Shown here in pieces: positions 18,787 to 28,978 of a DNA stretch of 59,353 nucleotides. This stretch comes from Pseudomonadota bacterium. Its GTDB lineage: Bacteria > Pseudomonadota > Gammaproteobacteria > Burkholderiales > Burkholderiaceae_C. The position numbers and the translations under genes are program-made. The number at the start of each line of letters is the position of its first letter. The first letter of the stretch is position 1. The stretch spans positions 1 through 59,353 of the forward strand of contig JAJZWA010000017.1 in NCBI GenBank assembly GCA_021846965.1, in the 5' to 3' direction. The notes beneath the pieces are model-generated. The model did not search any database. It saw nothing but the letters and a program-made list of their open reading frames with translations, and was not told where the DNA came from.

Positions 18787-19761
18787 TCAGCGCGCGGACT
18801 TCGTGTCCTGGAATCGACCGAACGCGCACAGCCGCTCGTAGCGCTGGCGCACCAGATCGGCGGGCTTGACGCCCTGGAACTGGCGCAGGCTCTCGCCCAG
18901 CGCGCGCTTGAGCGAGGCCGACATGGCCTGCGGGTCGCGATGAGCCCCGCCCACCGGCTCGTTGACGATCTTGTCGATCAGGCCCAGCGCCTTCAGGCGA
19001 TGCGCGGTCAGACCCAGCGCCTCCGCGGCGTCCGCCGCGCGTTCCGCGCTCTTCCACAGGATGGAAGCGCAGCCTTCGGGCGAAATCACCGAATACACGG
19101 CGAATTGCAGCATCAGCACATGGTCGGCCACGGCAATGGCCAGCGCCCCGCCCGATCCGCCTTCGCCGATGATGGTGGAGATGATGGGCACTTCGAGTTG
19201 CGCCATCTCCAGGATGTTGCGCCCGATGGCCTCCGACTGATTGCGCTCCTCGGCGTCGATGCCCGGGTAGGCGCCGGGAGTGTCGACGAAGGTGAACACC
19301 GGCAGCCCGAACTTTTCCGCCAGTTTCATCAGGCGCAAGGCCTTGCGGTAGCCCTCGGGCTTGCTCATGCCGAAGTTGCGCATCGCGCGCTCCTTCGTGT
19401 CGCGGCCCTTCTGATGGCCGATGACCATGCAGGCCTGGCCGTTGAACCGCGCCAGCCCGCCCACGATCGACAGGTCGTCGGCGAAATGCCGATCGCCGTG
19501 CAATTCATGGAAGTCCGTGAACAGGCTGCTCACGTAATCCAGCGTGTAGGGGCGTTGCGCATGCCGGGCGATCTGCGTGACCTGCCAGGGACTGAGCTTG
19601 CTGTACAGGTCCTTGGTCAGTTGCAGGCTTTTCTTCTGCAGGCGCGAGATCTCTTCCGAAATATCGACCGCCGATTCGTCCTGCACGAAACGCAGTTCCT
19701 CGATCTTGGCCTCGAGTTCGGCCACCGGCTGTTCGAAATCCAGAAAGACTTTCTTGCTCAT
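18787..19761 (-). CDS. accA: Acetyl-CoA carboxylase carboxyltransferase subunit alpha
   Basis: The alpha subunit of the carboxyltransferase that makes malonyl-CoA for fatty-acid synthesis, working with AccD. The 324-residue length is standard. It starts [20 protein letters not shown], with [18 protein letters not shown] near residue 130, [22 protein letters not shown] near 172, and the glycine-rich [15 protein letters not shown] oxyanion region near 215. It is codirectional with alkA (65 bp upstream) and tilS (downstream). Confidence 0.97.
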   Translation of the reverse strand: MSKKVFLDFEQPVAELEAKIEELRFVQDESAVDISEEISRLQKKSLQLTKDLYSKLSPWQVTQIARHAQRPYTLDYVSSLFTDFHELHGDRHFADDLSIVGGLARFNGQACMVIGHQKGRDTKERAMRNFGMSKPEGYRKALRLMKLAEKFGLPVFTFVDTPGAYPGIDAEERNQSEAIGRNILEMAQLEVPIISTIIGEGGSGGALAIAVADHVLMLQFAVYSVISPEGCASILWKSAERAADAAEALGLTAHRLKALGLIDKIVNEPVGGAHRDPQAMSASLKRALGESLRQFQGVKPADLVRQRYERLCAFGRFQDTKSAR

Positions 19762-19826
19762 GATGTGATCGGTTCGCCGAGAAAGGCCCCGGGGAGGGGC
19801 CCGCGGAGCCCGCCTGCGGTGGGACT

Positions 19827-20474
19827 TCAGTATTCCACCGGAATCGGGTCCAGGCTGCGCCAAATATACCAAGTACCCACGGAACGCCAGGGTTCCCAGG
19901 CCGCGGCCACCTCTCGCAGCTCGCTGCGGCTGACCGCCTCGCCGGAAAAGTAGCACTGGCTGATGCCCTTGCGCAAGCCGAGGTCGTCCAGGGGAAGCAC
20001 GTCCGGGCGCAGTAGATGGAACATCAGGAACATCTCGGCCGTCCAGCGTCCGATGCCCCGGATCGCCACCAGTTCCTCGATGATGGCCTCGTCGGGCATC
20101 GCGTGCCACTGACGGGGATGCACCAGCCCCTGCTCGAAGCGGCTGGCCAGGTCGCGCAGGTATTCGGCCTTGCGCTGGGACAGGCCGGCCTGGCGCAGGG
20201 CCTGTGCGTCATGCACCAGCAGGTTCTCGGGTCGCACCGATCCGACCAGGGCCAGCAGGCGCTCCCACACCGACTGCGCGGCGGCCACCGAGATCTGCTG
20301 GCCCACGATGGAGCGGGCCAGGGTCTGGAAGGCGTCGCCGCGGCTTTGCAGGCGCGCCTTGCCATACTCCGGGATCAGCCTGCGCATGACCCGGTCGGCG
20401 CGCATGAGCTCGCCGCAGGCCTGGTCCCAGTAGGGCGGCACTTCGGCGGGCGAGGTCTTGTTCCTGGCGACCAT
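19827..20474 (-). CDS. alkA: DNA-3-methyladenine glycosylase II (AlkA-like, HhH-GPD)
   Basis: A 215-residue base-excision repair glycosylase of the helix-hairpin-helix GPD superfamily, which removes alkylated bases such as 3-methyladenine. [22 protein letters not shown] is the typical entry block near residue 50; the hairpin is [18 protein letters not shown] near 135, and the catalytic aspartate lies in [11 protein letters not shown] near 165. It lacks the N-terminal E. coli AlkA domain, as in other betaproteobacterial short forms. It starts 3 bp after the cysS stop, so the two are likely cotranscribed. Confidence 0.92.
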   Translation of the reverse strand: MVARNKTSPAEVPPYWDQACGELMRADRVMRRLIPEYGKARLQSRGDAFQTLARSIVGQQISVAAAQSVWERLLALVGSVRPENLLVHDAQALRQAGLSQRKAEYLRDLASRFEQGLVHPRQWHAMPDEAIIEELVAIRGIGRWTAEMFLMFHLLRPDVLPLDDLGLRKGISQCYFSGEAVSRSELREVAAAWEPWRSVGTWYIWRSLDPIPVEY

Positions 20475-20477
20475 GGC

Positions 20478-21857
20478 TCAGGCCTTGCGCCACAGCGTGA
20501 CGCCACCCGGCTTGTCCTCGAGCTGGATGCCCCGCTCCAGCAATTCCGCGCGAATGCGGTCGGCGCTGGCGTAGTCGCGGGCCTGCTTGGCCTGCGTGCG
20601 CAGCTGGACCTGCTGCTCGATCCAGGCCTTGTCCGAGGCATCGGCGCCGCCCTGCAGGAATTGCCGGGGCGGGCTCTGCAGCAGGCCCAGGGTCGCGCCC
20701 AGGCCCTTGAGCAGCACCGCCAGCGCCGGGTCGGCGCTGCGATTGAGCTCGCTGGCCAGCTCGAACAACACCGCGATCGCCTCCGGGGTGTTGAAGTCGT
20801 CGTCCATCGCGGCGCCGAAACGCCGGGCCAGGGGATGCTCCCAATCCACCGCGCCCGGCCCGGCCTCGTGATCCTGCAGCGCGATGTACAGGCGCTCCAG
20901 GGCGCTGCGGGCGTCGCGCAGCGCATCGTCGCTGTAGTTCAGCGGGCTGCGGTAGTGCGCGCGGATGATGAAAAACCGCAGGGTCTCGGGATCGACGGTC
21001 TTCAGGACTTCGCGGATGGTGAGGAAGTTGCCGAGGGACTTCGACATCTTCTCCTCGTCCACGCGCACGAAGCCGTTGTGCATCCAGGTGCCCACCCAGT
21101 GCCGGCCGGTCACGCCCTCGGTCTGCGCGATCTCGTTCTCATGGTGCGGGAACTGCAGGTCGGCACCGCCGCCGTGGATGTCGAACTGCTCGCCCAGCAG
21201 CTCGCAACTCATGGCCGAGCATTCGATGTGCCAACCCGGGCGCCCCTGGCCCCACGGCGAATCCCAGCGCACCTCGGAGGGCTCCTCGGGCTTGGCGTGC
21301 TTCCACAATACGAAATCCAGGGGATCCCGCTTGGCCGCATCCACCTCCACCCGCTCCCCTGCGTGCAGTTCATCCAGCGACTTGCCCGACAGGCGCCCGT
21401 AGCCGGGGAAGCTGCGCACGGCGAAATCCACGTCCCCGGCGGCATCCTGGTAGGCCAGGCCGCGCTCGATCAGGGTGCCGATCATGCGCTGCATGGCCGC
21501 GATGTGCTCGGTGGCGCGCGGCTCCATGTCGGGCCGCTGGATGCCCAGGGCATCGGTGTCCTCGTGCATGGCCTGGATGAAGCGGTCGGTGAGTTCGCGC
21601 ACGCTCAGGCCGCTTTCCACCGCGCGCCGGATGATCTTGTCGTCCACGTCCGTGATGTTGCGCACGTAGGTCACGCGCAGGCCGCGCGCCTTGAGCCAGC
21701 GCTGCACCACGTCGAACACGGCCATCATGCGCGCATGCCCGAGGTGGCAGAAGTCATACACGGTCATGCCGCATACATACATGCGCACATGCCCCGGCTC
21801 GAGGGGCACCAGGGGCTGCTTGCTACGCGACAGGGTGTTGTAGATGTGAACGGTCAT
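20478..21857 (-). CDS. cysS: Cysteinyl-tRNA synthetase
   Basis: A 459-residue class I synthetase charging tRNA-Cys. It starts [22 protein letters not shown], with the zinc-ligand [18 protein letters not shown] block (HIGH as HLGH) near residue 28, GWHIECSAM near 205, [16 protein letters not shown] near 232 and KMSKSLGN near 265. The HE motif histidines are present. The ATG at 21857 matches the family. It is divergent from tssB across 230 bp, a spacer that should carry both promoters. Confidence 0.97.
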   Translation of the reverse strand: MTVHIYNTLSRSKQPLVPLEPGHVRMYVCGMTVYDFCHLGHARMMAVFDVVQRWLKARGLRVTYVRNITDVDDKIIRRAVESGLSVRELTDRFIQAMHEDTDALGIQRPDMEPRATEHIAAMQRMIGTLIERGLAYQDAAGDVDFAVRSFPGYGRLSGKSLDELHAGERVEVDAAKRDPLDFVLWKHAKPEEPSEVRWDSPWGQGRPGWHIECSAMSCELLGEQFDIHGGGADLQFPHHENEIAQTEGVTGRHWVGTWMHNGFVRVDEEKMSKSLGNFLTIREVLKTVDPETLRFFIIRAHYRSPLNYSDDALRDARSALERLYIALQDHEAGPGAVDWEHPLARRFGAAMDDDFNTPEAIAVLFELASELNRSADPALAVLLKGLGATLGLLQSPPRQFLQGGADASDKAWIEQQVQLRTQAKQARDYASADRIRAELLERGIQLEDKPGGVTLWRKA

Positions 21858-22087
21858 GGAATACGCGAAGGAGGGCGCAGCGCGCAAGGGCGAAAACTTA
21901 GCACAGGCCGTCACGCCGCGGCGCGGGCGACGAAGGCGCCGTGCGCCGGGGCAATTCCACGCTGAGTGAACTGAGCTTGGGCTGCGTGGGCATGTGGCGG
22001 CCGCCACGCGCGACGCTGCCGATCGGTGTGCAATGAGGCCATGCGGCCCCAGCGCCGCCCCATCGGGACCACCGCCGAAGGACGCCC

Positions 22088-22606
22088 ATGCCATCGCAGA
22101 GCTCCGTCGCGCCGAAGGAGCGCGTCAACATCGTGTACAAGCCGGCCACCGAAGGCGCGCAGGCCGAGGTCGAGCTTCCGCTGAAGCTGCTCGTGCTGGG
22201 CGACTACACGCTGCGCGACGAGGAGGCTGCGCTGGAGGAGCTCGAGCCCGTCGCGGTGGACAAGGACAACTTCGACCAGGTGCTCGCGGCCCAGGCGCCC
22301 CGCCTGGAATTGCAGGTGCCCGACATGCTGCGCCCGCAGCGCGGCTGCACGCTGCAGCTGGATCTGCGCTTCGCGCGCCTGGACGATTTCTCCCCCGACG
22401 CCCTGCTGGCCCAGGTGCCCCAGCTGCGAGCCCTGTTGCAACTGCGCGATGCACTGAAGGCGATCAAGGGCCCGCTGAGCAACATTCCCGCCTTCCGCAG
22501 GAAGCTGCAGGAGATCGCCGCCGAGCCCGAGCGACTGCGCAGCCTGGTCGCGGAACTGCGCCAGGCGCCGCCCGTGGGTGGCGAGGACCCCGCGGAGGGC
22601 GAATGA
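22088..22606 (+). CDS. tssB: Type VI secretion sheath small subunit TssB
   Basis: A 172-residue protein that copolymerises with TssC into the contractile sheath of the type VI secretion system. The N-terminus [24 protein letters not shown], the [14 protein letters not shown] block, and [21 protein letters not shown] then [19 protein letters not shown] are the family signature. A Shine-Dalgarno aagga precedes the ATG. The stop overlaps the tssC start (ATGA), giving equimolar coupled translation. It is the first gene of a locus that is truncated further downstream, so function is doubtful. Confidence 0.95.
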   Translation: MPSQSSVAPKERVNIVYKPATEGAQAEVELPLKLLVLGDYTLRDEEAALEELEPVAVDKDNFDQVLAAQAPRLELQVPDMLRPQRGCTLQLDLRFARLDDFSPDALLAQVPQLRALLQLRDALKAIKGPLSNIPAFRRKLQEIAAEPERLRSLVAELRQAPPVGGEDPAEGE

Positions 22607-24228
22607 GGGAAGACCGAATGCGCGAAGACCGTGCGAGCGAAGACCGTGCGAGCGAAGACCGTGCGAGCGAAGACCGGAGCAGCGCAGTCCCGCTCGGCGC
22701 GGCGGGACCACGGGATCCTCGCCCCGGCGTCCCCGACGTTGCCCCCGACGTTGCCCCCGACGGCGCCCCGGGCCCGGTCACGCCACAGCTCGACGAGCTC
22801 GCGCTGGCGGCCCGCGTGCGCCCGGGCGACGAAGCCTATGCGCTGACCCGGCGCGGCATCGAGGCCCTGCTGCACCACCTGCTGGAACCCGAAGAGCCGA
22901 GCCCACCGCAGCCTTCCGGCGCGGCACCCAACCCCCTTCTGGTGGACGCGCTGATCGCCGAGATCGACCGCAAGCTGTCCGACCAGGTCGACGCGATCCT
23001 GCACCATCCCCGTTTCCAGAGCCTCGAATCCGCCTGGCGCTCCCTCAAGTTCCTGGTCGACCGGACGAATTTCCGCGAGAACATCCGCATCCACTTCCTG
23101 CCGCTGAGCAAGCAGCGGCTGATGCGTGACTTCGCCGACAGCCCGGAGATCGTGCGCAGCGGTCTGTACAAGCTGGTCTACACCGCCGAATACGGCCAGT
23201 TCGGCGGCCAGCCCTACGGCGCCATCATCGCCGACTACGAGTTCGGGCCCTCCGCCCCCGACATGCGCCTGCTGGACAACGCGGCGAAGGTCGCCGCGAT
23301 GTCCCACGCCCCGCTGCTGGCGGGGGTCTCGGCCGGTTTCTTCGGGCTCGAATCCATGCAGCAGCTTCCCGCGCTGAAGGACCTGTCCTCCCTGTTCGAG
23401 GGGCCCCAGTTCACCGCCTGGAACGCATTGCGCGACAGCGAGGACGCCCGCTACCTCGGCCTGGCGCTGCCGCGCTTCCTGCTGCGCCTGCCCTACGGCC
23501 CCGACACCCTGCCCGCCCGCAGTTTCCAGTACCGGGAAAGCGTGGGCCAGGCGGGGGCCGGCTACCTGTGGGGCAATGCCGCCTTCGCGCTGGCCAGCCG
23601 GCTGTGCGAGAGCTTTGCCGAATACCGCTGGTGCGCCAACGTGATCGGACCCCAGGGAGGCGGCGAGGTCGGCGGGCTGCCGATCCACTGCTACCCCTCG
23701 ATGGGCACGCTGCAACATCGACTCCCCACCGAGGTGCTGATTTCCGAACGCCGCGAGTTCGAGTTGGCCGAGCAGGGATTCATCGGGCTGACCATGCGCA
23801 AGAACAGCGACCGCGCGGCCTTCTTCTCGGCCAATTCGGTGCAAAGGCCCAAATTCTTCGGCACCAGCCCGCAAGGGCGCGAGGCCGAGCTCAACGATCG
23901 CCTCAGCACCCAGCTTCCCTACATGTTCGTGGTCAGCCGCCTGGCCCATTACCTCAAGGTGATCCAGCGCGAGAACATCGGAACCTGGAAGGAACGCGGC
24001 GACCTGGAGAACGCGCTCAACCTGTGGATCCGGCAATACGTCGCCGACATGGACAACCCCGCGCCGGGCGTGCGCAGCCGGCGCCCGCTGCGCCAGGCCC
24101 AGGTGCTGGTCAGCGACATCGACGGAGAGCCCGGCTGGTATCGCGTCGACCTGCGCGTGCGCCCCCACTTCAAGTACATGGGCGCCTCCTTCACACTGTC
24201 CCTCGTGGGCAGGCTCGAGAAACGTTGA
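22603..24228 (+). CDS. tssC: Type VI secretion sheath large subunit TssC
   Basis: A 541-residue sheath protein pairing with TssB. Family blocks include KLSDQVDAILHHPRFQSLESAWRSL-like sequence near residues 125-150, FGGQPYGAIIADYEF near 205, AAMSHAPLLAGVSAGFFG near 235, and the C-terminal FKYMGASFTLSLVGRLEK. The first about 70 residues are unusual and low-complexity: several direct copies of DRASE from a 15-bp repeat, then a DVAPDVAP segment. The core family similarity begins only at QLDELALAARVRPG. The start at 22603 overlaps the tssB stop; a second ATG at 22618 is possible. Confidence 0.94.
   Translation: MREDRMREDRASEDRASEDRASEDRSSAVPLGAAGPRDPRPGVPDVAPDVAPDGAPGPVTPQLDELALAARVRPGDEAYALTRRGIEALLHHLLEPEEPSPPQPSGAAPNPLLVDALIAEIDRKLSDQVDAILHHPRFQSLESAWRSLKFLVDRTNFRENIRIHFLPLSKQRLMRDFADSPEIVRSGLYKLVYTAEYGQFGGQPYGAIIADYEFGPSAPDMRLLDNAAKVAAMSHAPLLAGVSAGFFGLESMQQLPALKDLSSLFEGPQFTAWNALRDSEDARYLGLALPRFLLRLPYGPDTLPARSFQYRESVGQAGAGYLWGNAAFALASRLCESFAEYRWCANVIGPQGGGEVGGLPIHCYPSMGTLQHRLPTEVLISERREFELAEQGFIGLTMRKNSDRAAFFSANSVQRPKFFGTSPQGREAELNDRLSTQLPYMFVVSRLAHYLKVIQRENIGTWKERGDLENALNLWIRQYVADMDNPAPGVRSRRPLRQAQVLVSDIDGEPGWYRVDLRVRPHFKYMGASFTLSLVGRLEKR
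22622..22675 (+). repeat. 15-bp tandem repeat in the 5' end of tssC
   Basis: The nine bases gcgaagacc recur at 22622, 22637, 22652 and 22667, an exact 15-bp period, with looser copies just before. In frame it encodes repeats of D-R-A-S-E. Period divisible by three means copy changes keep the frame. Confidence 0.85.
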
Positions 24229-24243
24229 AACCCGGAGATCATC

Positions 24244-24732
24244 ATGCCGATACCGTGCTATCTCTCGCTCGAAGGCCAGACCCAGGGAACCATCGAGGGC
24301 TCCAGCAAGGTCCAGGGACATGAGGGCAAGATCCTGGTCCAGGCCGTGGAGCACCTGGTCGACATTCCCAGCAACCCGCAGAGCGGGCTTCCCTCCGGCA
24401 AGTGCGTGCTCGGCCCGATGACCCTGAGCAAGGAGGTGGACAAATCCTCGCCCAAGCTGTTCCAGGCGCTCAGCCAGGGGGAGCAGATGAGCTCGGTGAC
24501 CCTCGAATACATGCGCATCTCCCCCAAGGGCACGGAGGAGAAGTACTACACCGTGAAGCTCAGGAACGCCATCATCACCCGGCTGCGCACCTGGGTCCCG
24601 CTGTGCCTGTCGCAGGAGAACCAGCACCTGGGACATATGGAGGACCTCTCGCTGACCTACGAGGGCATCACCTGGACCTTCGAGCCCGACGGCATCGAGG
24701 CCGAGGCCTCCTGCGTGGCCCCCAGGTCCTGA
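24244..24732 (+). CDS. hcp: Type VI secretion tube protein Hcp
   Basis: A 162-residue Hcp1-family protein forming the hexameric rings of the secreted inner tube. The N-terminus MPIPCYLSLEGQTQGTIEGS, the LSKEVDKSSPKLFQALSQGE block and the C-terminal LEDLSLTYEGITWTF-like segment are diagnostic, and length is standard. A good ribosome binding site (ggagatcatc) precedes it. It lies 15 bp after tssC in the same operon. Hcp is usually both structural tube and exported protein; export is unlikely if the baseplate and membrane complex are lost as the downstream genes suggest. Confidence 0.95.
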   Translation: MPIPCYLSLEGQTQGTIEGSSKVQGHEGKILVQAVEHLVDIPSNPQSGLPSGKCVLGPMTLSKEVDKSSPKLFQALSQGEQMSSVTLEYMRISPKGTEEKYYTVKLRNAIITRLRTWVPLCLSQENQHLGHMEDLSLTYEGITWTFEPDGIEAEASCVAPRS

Positions 24733-24758
24733 GGCGGCGGCCGCTCCGCACTGCCGCG

Positions 24759-25196
24759 ATGCACCGCGCCCGACTGCTCGAACGTGTCGCCGCGCGCGAG
24801 CTGTGTGCGACGACGCCCGCGCGGCGAAGCCTCGACGAGGCCACCCCCGGGCTGCTGGACTCGGTGATCGTGCACCTGGGGCGGGTGCTCAACACCCGTT
24901 GCGGCAGCGTTCCCATCGATCCCGACTTCGGCATGCGGGATTTCGGCCCTCTGGATGCCGGCACCGCCTCCCTGGCGATCGCCGACGTCGAGGCGCAGCT
25001 GCAATCCATGATCGAACGCTACGAGCCCCGCCTGTTGCGGCCGCGGGTACGCCTGCGGGCCGACCAGAGCGACGCGCTGTGCCTGCGCTTCGACCTCGAG
25101 GCCTCGATCCTGCGCGAAGGGCGCGAATGGCCCTGGTGCCTCGCCACCCGCATCGACGCCCAAGGCCGGGTGCGGGTCGACGGAACACCGGACTGA
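24759..25196 (+). CDS. tssE: Type VI secretion baseplate protein TssE (gp25-like)
   Basis: A 145-residue homologue of phage T4 gp25, a baseplate component that seeds sheath assembly. Recognisable elements are an N-terminal LLERVAARE, SVIVHLGRVLNTRCGSVPIDPDFG-like block at about residues 35-58 with the GDFGM-type turn, and ADVEAQLQSMIERYEPRLLRPRV near 80-100. Length and position between hcp and tssF fit the family. The start ATG at 24759 is 26 bp after hcp. Confidence 0.9.
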   Translation: MHRARLLERVAARELCATTPARRSLDEATPGLLDSVIVHLGRVLNTRCGSVPIDPDFGMRDFGPLDAGTASLAIADVEAQLQSMIERYEPRLLRPRVRLRADQSDALCLRFDLEASILREGREWPWCLATRIDAQGRVRVDGTPD

Positions 25197-25213
25197 AGGC
25201 GACGGGATCGGCC

Positions 25214-26137
25214 ATGCTCAACCCCCACTTCGAGGACGAACTCGGACGCCTGAAGCATCTGGCGGCCGAATTCGCCCGCGACAACCCCGCGCTGGCCCCC
25301 ATGCTGCTGGGCAGCAGCGCCGATCCCGACGTCGAGCGCCTGCTCGAAGGCACCGCCTTTCTCACCGCGCTGCTGCGGCGCAAGCTCGACGACAGCCATC
25401 CCGAATTCATCCAGGATCTCACCCGGCTGCTGTTTCCCCAGCACCTGCTTTCGCTGCCGGCCTCGGCCATGATGGCCTTCACGCCCCGGGTGGAGGACGG
25501 CAGCCTGGTTCGCATCCCGGCTGGCACCGAGCTGCTGTCCACCCCGGTGGAAGGCACCCGCTGCCGCTTTCTCAGCAGCCACGAGCTGCTCCTGCCGCCG
25601 CTGCGCATCGATGACTGCGCACTGCACCAGGCCGCAGGCGCCCCGCCCCTGCTGCGCCTGCGCCTGCATGCGCCCGCCGGCTCCGCGCCGCCCGAGCAGC
25701 TGCGCCTGTACATCGACGCCAGCCATGCCGAGGCCTGCCACCTTCTGCTGCTGCTCACGCGCCATCTGCGCTGCCTGCGCCTGCGCGCGCGCACCCGACA
25801 GGGCGCACAGGTCATCGAGCGCACGCTGCCCGCCTCGAGCGTGCGCCCCGCGGGCTTCGACCATGCGCTGCTCGACTATCCGCTCCATGCCTTCGACGGC
25901 TATCGCGTACTGCAGGAATATTTCGCACAACCGGCGAAATTCCTGTTCGTCGGCGTGGACGGCCTCGCCGGCCTGCCCCCAGGCTGGCGCGAGCTCGAGC
26001 TGGATTTCGAGCTCGACCGCCGCTGGCCCTGGATGCCCGAGGTGCGCACGGACACGCTGCGCCTGGGCGTCGTCCCGGCCATCAACCTGTTCGACCTGGA
26101 TGCGGAGCCCATCGACTGCGACCACCGGCGCTGCGAA
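25214..26137 (+). pseudogene. tssF: tssF, 5' half only (baseplate subunit, truncated)
   Basis: The first roughly 307 codons encode the N-terminal half of TssF (VasA/ImpG), a baseplate subunit normally about 580-620 residues long. Family features are LNPHFEDELGRLKHLAAEFA, DPDVERLLEGTAFLTALLRRKLDD, LTRLLFPQHLLSLPASAMM, and VVPAINLFDLDAEPIDCDHRR. At the position where TssF should continue (HRRSEY-type sequence), family similarity stops at about 26137 and TssM-like coding begins in another frame. The frame runs on as unrelated residues to a stop at 27212-27214, so any product would be a chimera with a meaningless tail. The C-terminal half of tssF and the usual next gene tssG are absent. Confidence 0.88.
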
Positions 26138-28947
26138 TGCTGGCCCGGCAGCGCGAGCCCGAGGCCGGCCTGCTGGTGTTCCCCCTGGAACTGCAGAGCC
26201 TTCGCCAGCCGCTGCAGGCCTTCGCGGACAACGCTCTGGCCTCCCACCCCTACCTGGAGCCGCTGCTGCTGCGCGGGCTGTTCTTCAGCAGCGGCAAGCA
26301 GGAGCCGGCCCTGGCATCGCGCGTGCTGGGAGCCGATGCGACCCCGGGCCCGGTGCCCGGCCCCGGGCGGCGCGGGCTGTTCCTGCGCGAGGTGTTCGCA
26401 CGCGTGCTGCCGGCCGAACGCGGGCTGCGCCGCCCCTCGGCCGCGCAACTCCGGCGAAGGCGGCGCGCGCGGCGCCTGCTGCTCGGCCTGGGCCTGGCCG
26501 CCGCGCTGGCGGGCGGCCTGGCGCTCAGCGCATCCTTCGCCGGCAACCTGCGGGCCTTGCGTCAGCTGCGCGCCGCGGCGCTGCCGCCGGACCTGCCCTC
26601 CTGGCCCACGGCCCGGCGCGCCGCGCGCCTGCTGGAACGCGAGCGGGCGATCCGCCGCTTCGAGAGCGCGGGGCAGAGTGCGCTGGCGCGTGCCACGCTG
26701 GTGGCCAGCGGCTGGAACGCCCTGCTGGCGGCGCAGAAACGCGAATTCCTGCTCGCCTGCCGCGGCCTGCCGCAGGCCGACCCCGCCCCCGAGGCCTCAG
26801 CCGCGTCGCCCACGGCGGCCTCGGTGCTGTTCCTGCTGCGGCGAGTCGCGGTGCTGCAGGCTCGCAGCCAGGGAGCGCCCCTGGCGCAGCTGGAGCGACT
26901 CGCCCCCGCGCGCCCGGCACGGGGCACGGACAGCATGCTGGACGACACCCTGTGGCAGCTCGAGCTGGCGAGACTGGCATGGACCCCGGCGCGGCTTGCC
27001 GGGCAGGCGCTGCGCAGGGCGCGCGCGCGGCTGGATCTGGTCGGACTGCACGATCCGCAGCTGCCCTGGCTGCGACAGACCCCGGCCCTGGACGGCCTGC
27101 CCGCGCTGCACCTGGAGCACCTGCTGGCCTCCGGCCAGCATGCCTCCGAGCCCGGCGCGCTGCAACTGCCAGCCGCGTTCACCGCGGCGGGATTCGCCCA
27201 CATGCAGGAGCTGATGGCCACCTGGCGCCAGCTCAGCGCACGCCCCCTGGAGGTGGAGTCTGCCTGGAACAGCTTCGTGGCGGACTGGCGTGCGCGCCAA
27301 TTGCTGGAGCTGCGCGGTGCGCTGGAATCCCTGCTGTCGTCGCCGCCCTCGTGGGGCGGGCGCATCGCCTGGCGCGCGGCCCTGGGGCTGCTGGCCGGGG
27401 CCGACAATCCCGACTGGGCGATCAACCACCGCTTGCTTCGCCAGATTCCCGAGCCCTCCGGGCAGGCTCCGGCGGACGCGGCCAGCGCCGAGCCGCGCTG
27501 GCTGGTGGCGCTGCGGGAGCTGGATGCCTGGCGGACGCAGGCGGTGGCGCCCGCGCCGCGCGACATGCTGGGGTCGCTGCGCGCCCTGGCCGAGCACGGC
27601 CTGCATGCGGGGCCCGGGCGCGCGGCCCCCGGGGCGGCCACGGCGCTGCGCGAGAACCTGCGGGCGATGTCGGACATGCGCGACTACCTGCAAGCCCTCG
27701 CGCGCCTGGCCGCGCAGCTCGAGTTGGGCGAGGCGCAAGCCACGGCGGTCGCGGCGGACTACCAGAGCTTCGGCGCCGACCCGAAGACCACCGGCTCGTC
27801 GGCGCGCGAGGCCGAACAGGCCTTGCAGCGCCTGAGCCGCCTGCTGGAGGAGGTGGTGGGCGCGCCCGAGGCCGTGTACCCGGCCCCGGCGCTGCTGGCC
27901 GCGCCCTGGCGCGAGCTCATGCGCTACGCCGATGCCGCCGCCGACTGCAGTCTGCAGCATCGCTGGCAGGCCGAAGTACTCTGGCCGCTGCAGACCGCCG
28001 CCACGCGCGAGGATGCGCTGCGCCAGGTCTTCGGCGCGCAGGGCACGCTGTGGGCCTTCGTGAACGGCCCGGCCGCGCCCTTCCTGCAGCGCGACGATCG
28101 ACGCTTCAGGCCGGCGCGGGCGGCGGGCCTGGGCGTGGCCTTCACGCCTTCCTTCCTGCACCTGCTGAACCGGGCGGCCGGCCAGCGCGTCGCGCAGGAC
28201 CTGCGCGAGCAGGGCGCGCAACTCGCCGCGGCGCGCCGCGAGGCGCAGGTGCGAAGAATCCAGGCCGAGATGCAGCAGCTGCAGAGCCAGGCCGAGCAGG
28301 CGCGCCAGCAGGAACAGGCCGCGCTGTCGGAACACGCCACGGTCAGCATCACGGCCCTGCCCACCGACGTGGAGCCGGCCAGCGCACCGGGCGCCTACCG
28401 GACCCTGCTGCGCATGCATTGCGCGGGCGGAGACTTCGAATCGAACAACCTCAACCTGCCCGTGCAGGGCTCCGTGACCTGGAGCGCCCGGGACTGCGCG
28501 GACCTGCGCCTGAGCGTGTTCCTCGGCGATCTCGTGCTGCGGCGCGATTACCCCGGAGCCCTGGGATTCGCGCATTTCCTGGCGGCCTTCGGCAGCGGCA
28601 CCCACGCCTTCACGCCCGAGGATTTTCCCGCGCAGGCGGCCGCGCTGCGCGCGCTGGGGGTGCGACGCATCGTGCTGCACGATCGCATCGACGGAGCCGA
28701 AGGCGTGCTGCGCGCGGCCGATGCCCTGCGCGCGGCCAGGCGCCGGCTCGATCAACTGGAGCAGGCCCTGCGGGCCCTGCGCGAGCGCCAGCAACAGGAT
28801 CTGCGCGCCGCCGAGGCGACGGCGTCGGCGCCGCGCCCGGCCGCGTCGCCCCCCGGCGAAGCCGGCGGCAGCGGCCTGCGGGCGGCCCTGCCGGAGCGCA
28901 TCGCCGAATGCCTCGACGAGCCACGGATCCCGCCAGGCCCAACATAG
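26128..28947 (+). pseudogene. tssM: tssM, 3' two-thirds only (IcmF-like membrane component, truncated)
   Basis: About 936 codons (first in-frame ATG at 26137) match the middle and C-terminal parts of TssM/VasK/IcmF. Seen are LLVFPLELQSLRQPLQAF, LLRGLFFSSGKQEPA, GLFLREVFARVLPAERGL, a transmembrane helix near residues 115-135 with the typical ASFAGN ending, and the C-terminal YPGALGFAHFLAAFG beta domain. Intact TssM is about 1,100-1,300 residues; the N-terminal membrane hairpin and the cytoplasmic NTPase-like domain are missing. No start signal is visible at the junction. It is frame-shifted relative to the tssF fragment it abuts, so it is probably not translated usefully. Confidence 0.88.
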
Positions 28948-28978
28948 AATGCCTGAGCCCCTCCCGCCCGAACCTGCC

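Noticed and set aside
25214..27214. Single chimeric protein read through the tssF/tssM junction
   Set aside because: After about 26137 this frame has no family similarity (Cys/Ser/Pro-rich junk), whereas the other frame has clear TssM sequence. It is a frame-shifted fusion, not a new protein.
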